Part shown: positions 18,750 to 27,409 of the stretch, one piece after another
How the letters are laid out: each line of letters starts with the position of its first letter
Position numbering within the stretch: the first letter of the stretch is position 1
NCBI GenBank assembly: GCA_934120675.1
Contig: CAKOUU010000008.1
Location: 1 to 64,000, forward strand
Direction: 5' to 3'
Length of the DNA stretch: 64,000 nt
DNA from: an uncultured Clostridia bacterium
Lineage (GTDB): Bacteria > Bacillota > Clostridia > TANB77 > CAG-508
Translations under genes and position numbers: made by a program
Notes under the pieces: generated by a model
The model's database searches: none
Told to the model about the DNA's origin: nothing
The model's input: the letters and a program-made list of their open reading frames with translations, nothing else

Positions 18750-19459
18750 TACCATTTTACTTCATCAATATTTTTAGGATTCTCATTTGCTGTTACGCTT
18801 TCAATTTTTCCATTTTTTACTCTTATTACAGTATCTGCTATCTCAGCAAATAAACTGTTGTGAGTTACTATAATTACTGTGTTTGCACCATTGTTTCCAT
18901 CACATTGTTTCTTTAATAATTTTAAAACTTCAACTCCCGTCTTAGAATCTAGTGCGCCTGTTGGTTCGTCACATAATAATAACTTTGGATTTTTAGCAAT
19001 TGCTCTTGCAATTGAAACTCTTTGTTGTTCTCCACCAGATAATTGGTTTGGAAATTTATTCATATGTTGTTCAAGTCCAACTGCTTTTATTGCTTCTTTA
19101 CTATCATTTCCACTTTTTACTATATCTTTTACCAACTCTACATTTTCTAATACTGTTAATGTTGGCAATATGTTATAAAATTGAAAAATAAATCCTATGT
19201 TTTCTGCTCTGTAATCACTTAATTGACTTTCTGTATATTTTGAAATTTCTTCTCCATCAATTTTGATACTTCCTTCTGTTGGTGTATCCATTCCACCTAT
19301 TAAATTTAATAATGTTGATTTTCCTGCTCCTGATGGTCCAAGTATTACTACAAATTCTCCTTTGTTTATCTCCAAGTCTATGTTGTCTAGTGCTTTGAAT
19401 TTATTTTCTCCTATTTTGTAAGTTTTACTTACTTTTTTTAGTTCTACTATTTTTTTCAT
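18749..19459 (-). CDS. ABC transporter ATP-binding protein, LolD/MacB type
   Basis: A 236-aa ATPase with Walker A GPSGAGKST (near 40), signature LSGGEQQRVSIARA (near 140) and Walker B LLLCDEPTGALD (near 160), as in LolD-like exporters. It is the partner of the 764-aa permease downstream. Its promoter is flanked by two operator sites and faces the tetR gene. Confidence 0.92.
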   Translation of the reverse strand: MKKIVELKKVSKTYKIGENKFKALDNIDLEINKGEFVVILGPSGAGKSTLLNLIGGMDTPTEGSIKIDGEEISKYTESQLSDYRAENIGFIFQFYNILPTLTVLENVELVKDIVKSGNDSKEAIKAVGLEQHMNKFPNQLSGGEQQRVSIARAIAKNPKLLLCDEPTGALDSKTGVEVLKLLKKQCDGNNGANTVIIVTHNSLFAEIADTVIRVKNGKIESVTANENPKNIDEVKW

Positions 19460-19473
19460 AACTCCTCCTTAAT

Positions 19474-19588
19474 GTGAAACTTATTTCATGTTTTCAAAAT
19501 TATTATATATTTATATTATATTGTTGTCAATAGAAATATGAAATATTTTTCACATTTATTTGACATTTGTTTTTTTTGCTATTATAAT
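19474..19588. promoter_or_regulatory. divergent promoter region with two TetR-type operators
   Basis: Two copies of a dyad close to ATGAAA-N4-TTTCAT lie at 19474-19489 and 19538-19553 (14 of 16 positions agree after inversion). The minus-strand promoter for the ABC genes (TTGACA 19525-19530, 17 nt, TATAAT 19502-19507) lies between them. The plus-strand tetR promoter is TTGACA 19560-19565, 17 nt, TATAAT 19583-19588. TetR would therefore control both directions. Confidence 0.75.
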
Positions 19589-19620
19589 AGTGTTTGTATA
19601 TTAGAAAGGATTTGTTTTAA

Positions 19621-20223
19621 ATGAAAATAAATGAAATTAGAGAACCTATTCAAAAACGTTCTATTGAGAAAAAAGAAAAAATAATAAAATCAGGTTTTGA
19701 ATTAATCTGTGAGAAAGGATATTACAATACTAATACAGCTGAAATTGCAAAGGCTGCAGGAGTTTCTACTGGTATTGTGTATCAATATTTTAAAGATAAA
19801 CATGATATTTTAGTTGAGGGCATTAAAAGATATGCTAGTGATATTTTTTATCCTATGTTAAATGTAACATCAAATATCAAAATTGATAAGAATAACCTTG
19901 ATTTTATTTTAAGAAATATGATTAACGCCTTTGTTGAAAATCATAAACTTTCACAAATTGCTCATGAAGAAATTATGTCTATGACCCATTCTGATAAGGA
20001 AATTGCTGAATTTTTCCAAGAAAATGAAATGGTTATGACTAAAAATATTTCTAAAATTCTGGTAGATAATGGTTTTGATTCAAAAAATCTTGATGAAAAG
20101 GTTCATATTTCTATTCATTTGATTGATGATTTGTGTCATGAAATTGTTTATCATAAGCATAAAGATTTGGATTATGATGTTATGATTAATTTGGTTATTG
20201 AGAATATATTGAATTTTATGTGA
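19621..20223 (+). CDS. TetR-family transcriptional repressor
   Basis: A 200-aa regulator. The N-terminal HTH spans about 20-65 with the family signature TAEIAKAAGVSTGIVYQYFKDK. The C-terminal ligand domain is not assignable. It is divergent from the ABC exporter and paired dyads fill the shared control region, so it probably represses the exporter and itself until a ligand, perhaps the exported compound, binds. Confidence 0.9.
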   Translation: MKINEIREPIQKRSIEKKEKIIKSGFELICEKGYYNTNTAEIAKAAGVSTGIVYQYFKDKHDILVEGIKRYASDIFYPMLNVTSNIKIDKNNLDFILRNMINAFVENHKLSQIAHEEIMSMTHSDKEIAEFFQENEMVMTKNISKILVDNGFDSKNLDEKVHISIHLIDDLCHEIVYHKHKDLDYDVMINLVIENILNFM

Positions 20224-20237
20224 AATTCTGGTATAAT
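20209..20237 (+). promoter_or_regulatory. promoter of the 154-aa gene inside the tetR 3' end
   Basis: TTGAAT, 17 nt, TATAAT preceded by TCTGG. It gives a leader of about 105 nt before the ATG at 20349. Confidence 0.6.
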
Positions 20238-20348
20238 TCTAATATAATTTTTATTATTATGCCAAGTGCATATTTATTATAAATATAATATTATTTTAAT
20301 ATTATTTTGTTACAATTAATTTGGTTTTGACAACGAAAGGAGATTCTT

Positions 20349-20813
20349 ATGAATGAAAAAGAACGGTCAGCAAAAAAAAATAAAGATGAAATAAACAAAA
20401 AGACAAACATTCAAGATTTAATTTTTTTTGATTTGTATCTAGCAGTTCCTTTGGGACTTGCATTTCTTCTCATTAGCGTAGCCACTAGCACTCCACTAAA
20501 AATTTATTTACCTATTATATTGCTAGTTATAATAATATCAAATTTCCCCATGAAAAAATATTTGGAGAAGGAGACTGATATTGCTTACCTTTTCGTTACT
20601 GAAGAATATGTGGAAGTTGTTCCATTACAGCTTTCAAAATACAAGTATCTTCGTTTAATTGAAACAGATACTACAAAATTTTATGCAACTCTAAAAAACG
20701 GACTTGAAGTTACTGTTTATATACAAATCAGTGCTGGCGAAAAACTCAAGTTTTTTGAAAACATACCTTATGTATATTGGGATTTTTATTACGCAATAAT
20801 CAAACCCGAATAA
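20349..20813 (+). CDS. two-span membrane protein, unknown function
   Basis: 154 aa: a charged cytoplasmic N-terminus (about 1-22), two spans (about 27-46 and 50-66) and a soluble C-terminal domain of about 85 residues. The ribosome binding site is GAAAGGAG. It has its own promoter and a strong terminator. The layout suggests a small membrane-tethered domain. I do not recognise the family. Confidence 0.7.
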   Translation: MNEKERSAKKNKDEINKKTNIQDLIFFDLYLAVPLGLAFLLISVATSTPLKIYLPIILLVIIISNFPMKKYLEKETDIAYLFVTEEYVEVVPLQLSKYKYLRLIETDTTKFYATLKNGLEVTVYIQISAGEKLKFFENIPYVYWDFYYAIIKPE

Positions 20814-20817
20814 CATT

Positions 20818-20855
20818 CCCCCGCAAAAAGTTTATTATAAGCTTTTTGCGGGGGG
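20818..20855 (+). terminator. strong intrinsic terminator
   Basis: CCCCCGCAAAAAG pairs with CTTTTTGCGGGGG around a TTTATTATAAG centre. It lies between convergent genes. Confidence 0.8.
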
Positions 20856-20893
20856 TATTCTTTTATTTTTACATCTACATTTCTATGCTACAA

Positions 20894-23500
20894 TTACTCT
20901 GTTCTTAATGCAATTACTGGGTCCTTTTTACTTGCAATTTTAGCTGGAATTAAACCTGCAATAATTGTCAAGAACATACTAATAAGAACTAATACAACAC
21001 CAGCCTTAAATGGTACAGCAGTTGCCACTTTAACACCTGTTATAGCATAAATCATGCTATTTATTGGAAGTGTCAATAATACTGTAATTCCTATTCCTAT
21101 AAGGCCTGATATTAAACCTATAATCAAAGTTTCTGCATTAAATACTCTTGAAATATCTTTTTTTGATGCTCCAATTGCTCTTAATATTCCAATTTCTTTT
21201 GTTCTTTCTAATACAGAAATATATGTTATAATACCTATCATTATTGAAGATACTATTAATGATATTGACACAAATGCAATTAATACATAACTTATTGTAT
21301 TAATAATTTGGCTTACAGATTTCATCATTGTTCCAACTATATCTGTATAGCTTATTGTATTTTCTTCTTTTCCGTCATCTCTTTGTTTTTGGTTATACTC
21401 TTCTATTGCGTTTGATATTTTGTCTTTAGCTTCAAAATCTTTTGGATAAATACTAATTGATGTTGGTGTATCAATATCAACTGCACCTAATTTTTGTAGA
21501 TTTTTTTCATAGCTTGAGTCTTTATTTGCTGAATATGTTTCCATCATTTGGGCAATTTCTTCACTACTTAATTTGCTCATTGCCATTCTTTGTTCTGCTG
21601 TCAAATTCTCCATTGAGGATGTATCTTCATCAGTTGGAAATTTCAAACCAGAAAATACATTTACATCTTTGTTTTCTTTTTGTTCTTTGATTATTTGTGC
21701 ATCATTTGATTTTTCTACTACATATTCTTTTAATTGTTTTGTATATCCTATGCCACTTGTAACAGAAGTACTTACAGCACTCTGTTCATTTTGTTTTATA
21801 ATTCCAACTACTTTTACAGTTTCTGCATTATTAATTTTTTCTTTTAAATAATTATCGTCATTCTCTTTGTTTACCCATAATCCATTTTGTTTTTGATAAT
21901 AGTCTGAATTTAATAATAATTTAAATTGTAAATTTAAAAGGTCATCATATGAATATGATGTTGCTTCTTGATTTTCATCAAGTTTATCCCCATTTTCTAC
22001 TGCTTTCCATTTATCTTTTAGTTCACTTTGATCTTTTAGTCCTAATGAATATAATGTGTAATCATCTATTCTTCCGTCTTCTTTTAACACTAAAACTACT
22101 TCATTATATTGTTTTGGCCAGTTTCCTTTTACTAAATCATATTGTGATTCTAATAATTGTTGATTATCTTGCATTTCAAAACATATATCAGTATTTGTCA
22201 TCATTGAACTTCCAAATACAGATGACATTGCTGAATTGTTTTGTGCTTCTATCATATCTCCCATTCCAAATGCGTTCATTACTGTACTTGGATTTACTCT
22301 TACAATTCCATTGTCTGTATTTGCTCTGTATAAGTTTATATTCAAGTCATATCCATATTTTATGCTATTACTATTTTTTGTAATTTCATTATTCCCCTCA
22401 TCTAGGTATTTCTTTAATTCTTTTAGGTTATTGCTTTGTTTTTTATTAGAAAGTGTTGTTATCATATCATTCATTATATCTGCTGAATATGCTCTTTCTT
22501 CTTCTCTATTTTCTGTATTAGATTCTGTATCATCTCCCATCATAGATTGCATTAAACTTGACATATCCACTGTTGACTCTTCTATTGTAATTGGGTATGA
22601 TGAAAGTGTATCTTCCTCTACTTTATCTATATAATTCTGTACACCTGTTGAAATTGCTAAAATTAATGCAATTCCTATTATTCCAATACTTCCTGCAAAT
22701 GATGTTAATATTGTTCTTCCCTTTTTAGTCATTAAATTATTTAAACTTAATCGTAGGGCTGTAAGGAATTTCATTGATGTTCTTTTCTTTTTAGTATCTT
22801 GCTGTTTTTCTTCTTTTTGATGTTCTATTGGGTCTGAATCATCTGTTATTTTTCCATCAAGTATTTTTATGATTCTACTTGAATATTTTTCTGCAAGTTC
22901 TGGGTTATGTGTAACCATTATTATTAATTTATCTTTTGATATTTTCTTTAATATTTCCATTACTTGCACACTTGTTTTTGTATCCAATGCACCTGTTGGT
23001 TCATCTGCTAATATTATATCTGGATTATTTACTAATGCTCTTGCTATTGCAACTCTTTGCATTTGCCCACCTGATAATTGGTTTGGCTTTTTGTGTATTT
23101 GTTCTTTTAGTCCAACTTCTTCTAGCGCTTTTATTGCTCTTTGTTTTCTCTCTTTTCTGGATACTCCTGATATTGTTAATGCAAGTTCAACATTTGATAA
23201 TACTGTTTGATGTCCTATTAAGTTGTAACTTTGGAATACAAATCCTACTGAATAATTTCTATATGCGTCCCAATCTCTGTCTTTAAAGTCTTTTGTTGAT
23301 TTTCCATTTATTATTAAGTCTCCTGATGTATATCTATCTAGTCCTCCTATAATGTTTAAAAGTGTTGTTTTTCCACATCCACTTTGTCCTAGTATTGAGA
23401 CAAATTCTGATTCTCTGAATTCTATGTTTATTCCTTTTAATGCTTCTACTTTTTCGTCTCCACTTACATATGTCTTTTTTATGTTTTTAAGTTTTAACAT
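20894..23500 (-). CDS. ABC transporter with fused ATPase and FtsX-type permease
   Basis: An 868-aa single-chain MacB-like protein. The ATPase (about 1-225) has Walker A GQSGCGKTT, signature QLSGGQMQRVAIARAL and Walker B IILADEPTGALD. A first span lies near 265-285, a large, Ser/Asn-rich extracytoplasmic domain runs to about 730, and three spans follow (about 740-860) with the conserved RTKEIGILRAIGASKKDI segment. Such proteins export peptides or lipids or move substrates across the envelope. It is a single-gene unit. Confidence 0.9.
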   Translation of the reverse strand: MLKLKNIKKTYVSGDEKVEALKGINIEFRESEFVSILGQSGCGKTTLLNIIGGLDRYTSGDLIINGKSTKDFKDRDWDAYRNYSVGFVFQSYNLIGHQTVLSNVELALTISGVSRKERKQRAIKALEEVGLKEQIHKKPNQLSGGQMQRVAIARALVNNPDIILADEPTGALDTKTSVQVMEILKKISKDKLIIMVTHNPELAEKYSSRIIKILDGKITDDSDPIEHQKEEKQQDTKKKRTSMKFLTALRLSLNNLMTKKGRTILTSFAGSIGIIGIALILAISTGVQNYIDKVEEDTLSSYPITIEESTVDMSSLMQSMMGDDTESNTENREEERAYSADIMNDMITTLSNKKQSNNLKELKKYLDEGNNEITKNSNSIKYGYDLNINLYRANTDNGIVRVNPSTVMNAFGMGDMIEAQNNSAMSSVFGSSMMTNTDICFEMQDNQQLLESQYDLVKGNWPKQYNEVVLVLKEDGRIDDYTLYSLGLKDQSELKDKWKAVENGDKLDENQEATSYSYDDLLNLQFKLLLNSDYYQKQNGLWVNKENDDNYLKEKINNAETVKVVGIIKQNEQSAVSTSVTSGIGYTKQLKEYVVEKSNDAQIIKEQKENKDVNVFSGLKFPTDEDTSSMENLTAEQRMAMSKLSSEEIAQMMETYSANKDSSYEKNLQKLGAVDIDTPTSISIYPKDFEAKDKISNAIEEYNQKQRDDGKEENTISYTDIVGTMMKSVSQIINTISYVLIAFVSISLIVSSIMIGIITYISVLERTKEIGILRAIGASKKDISRVFNAETLIIGLISGLIGIGITVLLTLPINSMIYAITGVKVATAVPFKAGVVLVLISMFLTIIAGLIPAKIASKKDPVIALRTE

Positions 23501-23515
23501 GAATTTCTCCTTTCC

Positions 23516-23826
23516 TTAATTTATATTATTCACTATGAATTTAATAACTTCATCATCACTGTTTTTACTATTATTTTTTATTTTCTCTTCTTCTGATAGT
23601 TCTTCTACAAATAGACAATTATCCATTCCTATTGTTGGCATATGTGCTACTTCATAGTATGATTTTGCTTTTATATATGCATTCTCAATTGCATTTTTCC
23701 CTGTTTCTTCTACTTTTATATTAATGTCTAAGTCTTTTAGTGTTAACAGTTCTATTCCTTTTTCTTCAAGTACTTTTTTGTATTTTTTACTTTTGCTGGA
23801 TTTGTTGTTGCAAATAATACTTTCAT
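23516..23826 (-). pseudogene. RdgB/HAM1-type dITP/XTP pyrophosphatase remnant
   Basis: The frame opens MKVLFATTNPAKVK, the hallmark start of HAM1 NTP pyrophosphatases, then breaks in a run of A residues near 23775-23785. A second frame continues KKVLEEKGIELLTLKDLD, AIENAYIKAK and PTIGMDNCLFVEEL, all HAM1-like, to a stop at 23516. One base is missing, and the product would be about 100 aa instead of about 190, so the C-terminal half is also gone. It lies in a run of gene fragments. Confidence 0.8.
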
Positions 23827-23929
23827 TTTTATTTTCCTTTCAAATTTTTAGTTTTTATTAAATTCAATATTATTTATATCATAAATTTAGATTTTTTCAT
23901 AGCTTTTTATAAAATTAAGAAGCTATGTT

Positions 23930-24045
23930 TTCATAGCTCCTCTAATGTTAGTTATTTGGCAGGTGTGCCAAATCCTGCATCTCTTTTGACCACTATGGTG
24001 TGTGGATGGCACTATTGTCCACTTCAAATAACTCTTTATATTGTA
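23930..24045. other. structured non-coding stretch between metK and rdgB remnants
   Basis: GTTATTTG and CAAATAAC close a domain of about 80 nt with hairpins TTTGGCA/TGCCAAA, CCAC/GTGG and GTGGA/TCCAC. Next to it are three alternating AGCTATG/CATAGCT/AGCTATG segments that could form either of two exclusive stems. I cannot match it to a known riboswitch or decide its strand. Confidence 0.4.
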
Positions 24046-24082
24046 CTTATATTATATAACTTTTATTCATTTTTGTCTAGGC

Positions 24083-24223
24083 TTAAATTTTTATAATTCT
24101 CTCCCACTCCAAATCTTCTTTTCCAAAATGTCCATAGTTTGTTGTTTTAGTATAAATAGGCTCTCTAAGTTTTAAATATTCAATAATACCATTTGGTGTT
24201 AAGTCAAATTTTTCTCTTACCAT
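24083..24223 (-). pseudogene. metK: metK 3' fragment (S-adenosylmethionine synthetase C-terminus)
   Basis: 46 codons whose end matches the MetK C-terminus: FDLTPNGIIEYLKLREPIY followed by the YGHFGKEDLEW segment. The catalytic parts are absent. Its first ATG overlaps the stop of the mutL fragment (ATGGTAA). It is a stranded piece, not a working enzyme. Confidence 0.8.
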
Positions 24224-24960
24224 ATTTGTTCAAATTTTTCATTAATATCTTCTTCAATATTTTCTGTTTCAGCTGGTTTTTGACTGTTTTCATTGTTTGT
24301 TATTTCAGTCGAATTTAAGTTAATTGTTTCTTCTTGTTTTTTCATTTGAACATAATTATCATTTAATTTGATACTTGGATTTTCTTCAACTTGTTTTTGT
24401 AAATCTTGTTGCATTTTTCTAAGTTGTTCAAGTACATCTGCAGTATTTATAGGGCCTCCTAAGCCTACATTTGTTTTTATTTTACTTTCTTGATCATTGT
24501 ATTGTTCAATTTTTTTAGTCTCATTTTTTCTAAAATCAAATAATCCTTTTGATTCTTGTTTATCTAGTATATTTCCTGCTTCTACTACTATTTTATATCC
24601 TGTGTCTTGTGCTTCTGTTTTTGATATCATTTCTACATTTGCTATTGCTGCTATACTTGCTAATGCTTCACCTCTAAATCCCATAGATGTTACTACATCT
24701 AAGTCTTCTGCTTTTCTAATTTTACTAGTTGCATGTCTTTCAAATGCAATCTCTAAGTCGTCTGGTGCTATTCCTTTTCCGTTATCTGTTACTTTTATGT
24801 ATGATATTCCACCGTTTTTTATTTCTACTGTTATATTGTTTGCTCCTACATCTATTGAGTTTTCTACCATTTCTTTTATTACTGAAGCTGGTCTTTCTAT
24901 AACTTCTCCAGCTGCTATTTTATTTATTGTTAAGTCATCTAGTAATACTATGTTTCCCAT
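24217..24960 (-). pseudogene. truncated second mutL (N-terminal ATPase half joined to unrelated tail)
   Basis: 247 codons. The first about 135 match MutL closely (same start as the full gene at 16350, with ENSIDVGA, DNGKGI and GFRGEALASI). The NTPVR region, the rest of the ATPase domain and the whole endonuclease domain are missing. The tail is a Gln/Asn/Glu-rich, probably disordered or coiled segment. It could be read as an intact chimeric ORF, but it lacks what MutL needs. Deletion or recombination is likely. Confidence 0.8.
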
Positions 24961-25189
24961 TTACTTGACCTCCATTTTTTATTTATGCTTATTATATCAT
25001 TACTTTTTTTATTTTTTATAGTATTTTTAAATTTTTTATAAATTTATTTTATAATTTGTTACATTGCAGTCTATAAAATTATTGTTTATAATAGGATTCC
25101 TTCTTTAAGTAGTTTTGTCCATTTAATTTGAATAAAAAGTAGCAAATGTCGAAAATTCTCATATAATAAAAATAAAGAAGGAAAACAAA

Positions 25190-25498
25190 ATGTTTGGAAG
25201 AAGAAAATGTTATTGTATGAATAATAATTATCAAAACAATTCATGTGAAGAACAAAGTGACATAATGTAAGACAAATACTCAAATGTAGCCAATACAAAT
25301 TTTAGTTGTAATCAAAATGAATATATGGATTGTTGTGAATGTGGATTTGAAGAAAAAGATAATGTATTTCCAGAAAATCCAATGTTAGGTCAAAGTTATG
25401 TACCTATCCAATATATGGATAAAACATTCAAACCAAATGATGTAAGAAAAAATTATTTAAAATTTGAAAATATAATGAAGGAATATGATAAAATTTAA
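25190..25498 (+). pseudogene. CotJA-like spore coat protein remnant with in-frame TAA
   Basis: The frame starts MFGRRKCYCMNNN, meets TAA at codon 27 (25268-25270), and stays open for another 75 codons. The later part has MLGQSYVPIQYMDKTFKPN, which resembles clostridial CotJA-type coat proteins, but the end differs from the usual PEL/PY motif. A GGAAAA ribosome binding site precedes the ATG and a terminator follows. A nonsense mutation is likeliest. Confidence 0.6.
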
Positions 25499-25503
25499 AT
25501 AAC

Positions 25504-25544
25504 AAACTAGAAAAAAGAAAACAAAATTTTCTCTTTTCTAGTTT
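25504..25544 (+). terminator. terminator after the CotJA-like remnant
   Basis: AAACTAGAAAAAAGAAAA pairs with TTTTCTCTTTTCTAGTTT (one mismatch) around a 5-nt loop, then GGTTTG. Confidence 0.65.
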
Positions 25545-25575
25545 GGTTTGAGTATTAGTCAGTTTAAAAATAATA

Positions 25576-26169
25576 TCAATGAATAATATGAGACCACCAA
25601 CGGCAAAAGTGACTTGCATATTTCATTCCACCAGTACATTCAGTATCACATGTTTTACAACTTTTCCCAATCAATTCAATTAATTCCATAGTTTTTTCTT
25701 GTATAGTGTCTTTTCTTATTGCTGATACTGTTTCGTAATGTGCAATAATATCGTTGTAACTTTCTGTGGTGTATATCTTAAGATTAAAAAATCCAAATCT
25801 ATGTGCATCAGGATGATTGGTAACTTGATATCCGTTTTCATTGTAATGAATACCATCCATATCTATTGTATAGTTACCTATTTTCTTTGGATTATCGTAA
25901 TCGGAAATTAACAAATTGTTTTCTGCTCTGTCATATGTTACAACATAGCGGAATTTATTATATCCTCTTTCTTCATCCGTTATAATTTTAGGTAATCTCT
26001 CATGTAAGCAACCTGATTTTATCTGTTTTTTCATATTGCTATATTCTTCTTCAGTTACATGACAAACTATTATTGGATTTGCTTTCCTATATTGTTCATC
26101 AATAAAATCATATAAAGACATATTTAATTCTTTGTCTTCATTTTCAAACATGACAATTATTTTATCCAT
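25576..26169 (-). CDS. hypothetical protein, 197 aa
   Basis: A soluble, mixed alpha/beta-looking protein starting MDKIIVMFENEDKELNM. The last 40 residues have a cysteine/histidine-rich stretch (CKTCDTECTGG, ASHFCRWWSHIIH), which might bind metal. The ribosome binding site AAGGAGG is strong. No family recognised. It stands alone between the CotJA-like remnant and the 37-aa peptide gene. Confidence 0.7.
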   Translation of the reverse strand: MDKIIVMFENEDKELNMSLYDFIDEQYRKANPIIVCHVTEEEYSNMKKQIKSGCLHERLPKIITDEERGYNKFRYVVTYDRAENNLLISDYDNPKKIGNYTIDMDGIHYNENGYQVTNHPDAHRFGFFNLKIYTTESYNDIIAHYETVSAIRKDTIQEKTMELIELIGKSCKTCDTECTGGMKYASHFCRWWSHIIH

Positions 26170-26480
26170 AATTTTTCCTCCTTGTCAATTGACTTTCCAT
26201 AGTGCATTGTTAATAGTTACTCTATATTAAACTCCATAAGTTGCATATAGGAGATTATTAAATTAAATTATGTGAATTATATCATGTTTTGTGTAAAAGT
26301 CAACTATAACGAATGATTTAAGGTATAAAAAAGCTGATAATACTAGGTGGTTATAGTCTATCAAGATGAAACCAGTAATTTATTAGTAAAAATAAATTAT
26401 CAAATTTTATAAATATTATAGACAAATTAAAAATACTATTGTAAAATATTTGACATAGGAAATGATAATAAGCGGATGTG
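26170..26480. other. gene-free AT-rich stretch
   Basis: No convincing ORF. It holds a TTGACA at 26450-26455, GATAAT near 26464-26469 and an AGGTGG/CCAC-containing segment. No promoter of consensus spacing was found for the downstream peptide. Confidence 0.4.
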
Positions 26481-26483
26481 GTT

Positions 26484-26521
26484 TTGCCACCAATTTTACG
26501 AAGCTTCGTAGGAAAGGTGGT
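26484..26521 (+). promoter_or_regulatory. hairpin masking the ribosome binding site of the 37-aa peptide
   Basis: The self-complementary TACGAAGCTTCGTA (26497-26510) is extended outward by CCACC (26488-26492) pairing GGTGG (26516-26520). GGAAAGGTGG is the ribosome binding site, so the hairpin buries it. Confidence 0.6.
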
Positions 26522-26528
26522 GATGTTT

Positions 26529-26642
26529 ATGGTTAAAGTGATACTATTTTTAATATTATCTTTAATGTTATCTTTAACATTAAACGTTGCCTTGACAGCA
26601 GTTCTTTATAAGAACTGGGTGGATAAGCAATTACATAAATAA
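26529..26642 (+). CDS. 37-aa single-span membrane peptide, candidate orphan type I toxin-like
   Basis: MVKVILFLILSLMLSL continues into one span of about 28 residues and ends in a short polar tail (YKNWVDKQLHK). An in-frame ATG two codons upstream is also possible. The masked ribosome binding site and a tight bidirectional terminator 4 nt after the stop suggest a self-contained module. I see no convincing antisense promoter, so assignment to type I systems is tentative. Confidence 0.55.
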   Translation: MVKVILFLILSLMLSLTLNVALTAVLYKNWVDKQLHK

Positions 26643-26645
26643 AAA

Positions 26646-26682
26646 AATAAACCATTCTGCTTAGCCGAGCTAATGGTTTATT
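26646..26682. terminator. bidirectional terminator
   Basis: AATAAACCATT and AATGGTTTATT form an 11-bp stem with a GC-richer top. T-rich tracts exist on both sides. It serves the 37-aa gene and secF. Confidence 0.8.
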
Positions 26683-26688
26683 AAATTT

Positions 26689-27342
26689 TTATTTATTTTC
26701 TTCTACCTTTATCTTTTCTAAATCTGCATCAAACATAGATGTGCAAATATAAGTTGATATTAAATAAACTCCCAATACAAATGGAATTGTAAACTTACCA
26801 ACTGGCATTCTTGTAATAGCCATAATTCCAAGTAAAACCAATTGTGCTAAAACTATGATAACACCTGATTTTGCTAAAACTTTTAAAGAATTTAATTTGT
26901 AATATCTGATTGCCAAATATACTAGAACAATTACTGTAGCTATTATAAATGGTGTTATATAAGGTTTTAATATATCTCTACCTCTAACATGAGCAATGTT
27001 TTCAATTGTAACATTTTCAGCTGTTAATTCTGTTCCATATTTTTCATTAACTTTTGAAATCAAATTTGCTTTTTGCTCCTCTGTTATTTCTGTTGTTGTT
27101 ATACTTACTGCATCCTTATATACTTCTATTGCTTGAATCATTACTGGTTGTTTTCCAAATACTTCACTTGTTATACTTTTTATATCTTTTTCTTCAAATT
27201 TTTTTCCTATATTAAGTTCAACTTTTTGGCTATCTTGATATTTTAATTCAAATGCTATTCCTTTTGTTGCTATCATTATAGTTCCTAATATCAATATTAT
27301 AGCAATTAATGCTATTAAAATTTTTGTTTCTTTTTGCTTCAT
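26689..27342 (-). CDS. secF: protein translocase subunit SecF
   Basis: SecF joins SecD to use the proton gradient in late protein export. At 217 aa it is short: an N-terminal span (about 8-27), a reduced periplasmic domain with GIAFELKYQD, and three C-terminal spans instead of the usual five. Directly downstream of secD on the same strand. Family assignment rests on this pairing and on the N-terminal segment. Confidence 0.75.
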   Translation of the reverse strand: MKQKETKILIALIAIILILGTIMIATKGIAFELKYQDSQKVELNIGKKFEEKDIKSITSEVFGKQPVMIQAIEVYKDAVSITTTEITEEQKANLISKVNEKYGTELTAENVTIENIAHVRGRDILKPYITPFIIATVIVLVYLAIRYYKLNSLKVLAKSGVIIVLAQLVLLGIMAITRMPVGKFTIPFVLGVYLISTYICTSMFDADLEKIKVEENK

Positions 27343-27409
27343 AATTATACCTCACCTTCATTTTGTTCTGCTTAGTTTATCTTAATTTAAAATTATTTAT
27401 AAATTTATT

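Noticed and set aside
25086..25298. Minus-strand 70-codon frame
   Set aside because: It is the complement of the CotJA-like remnant, with no ribosome binding site.
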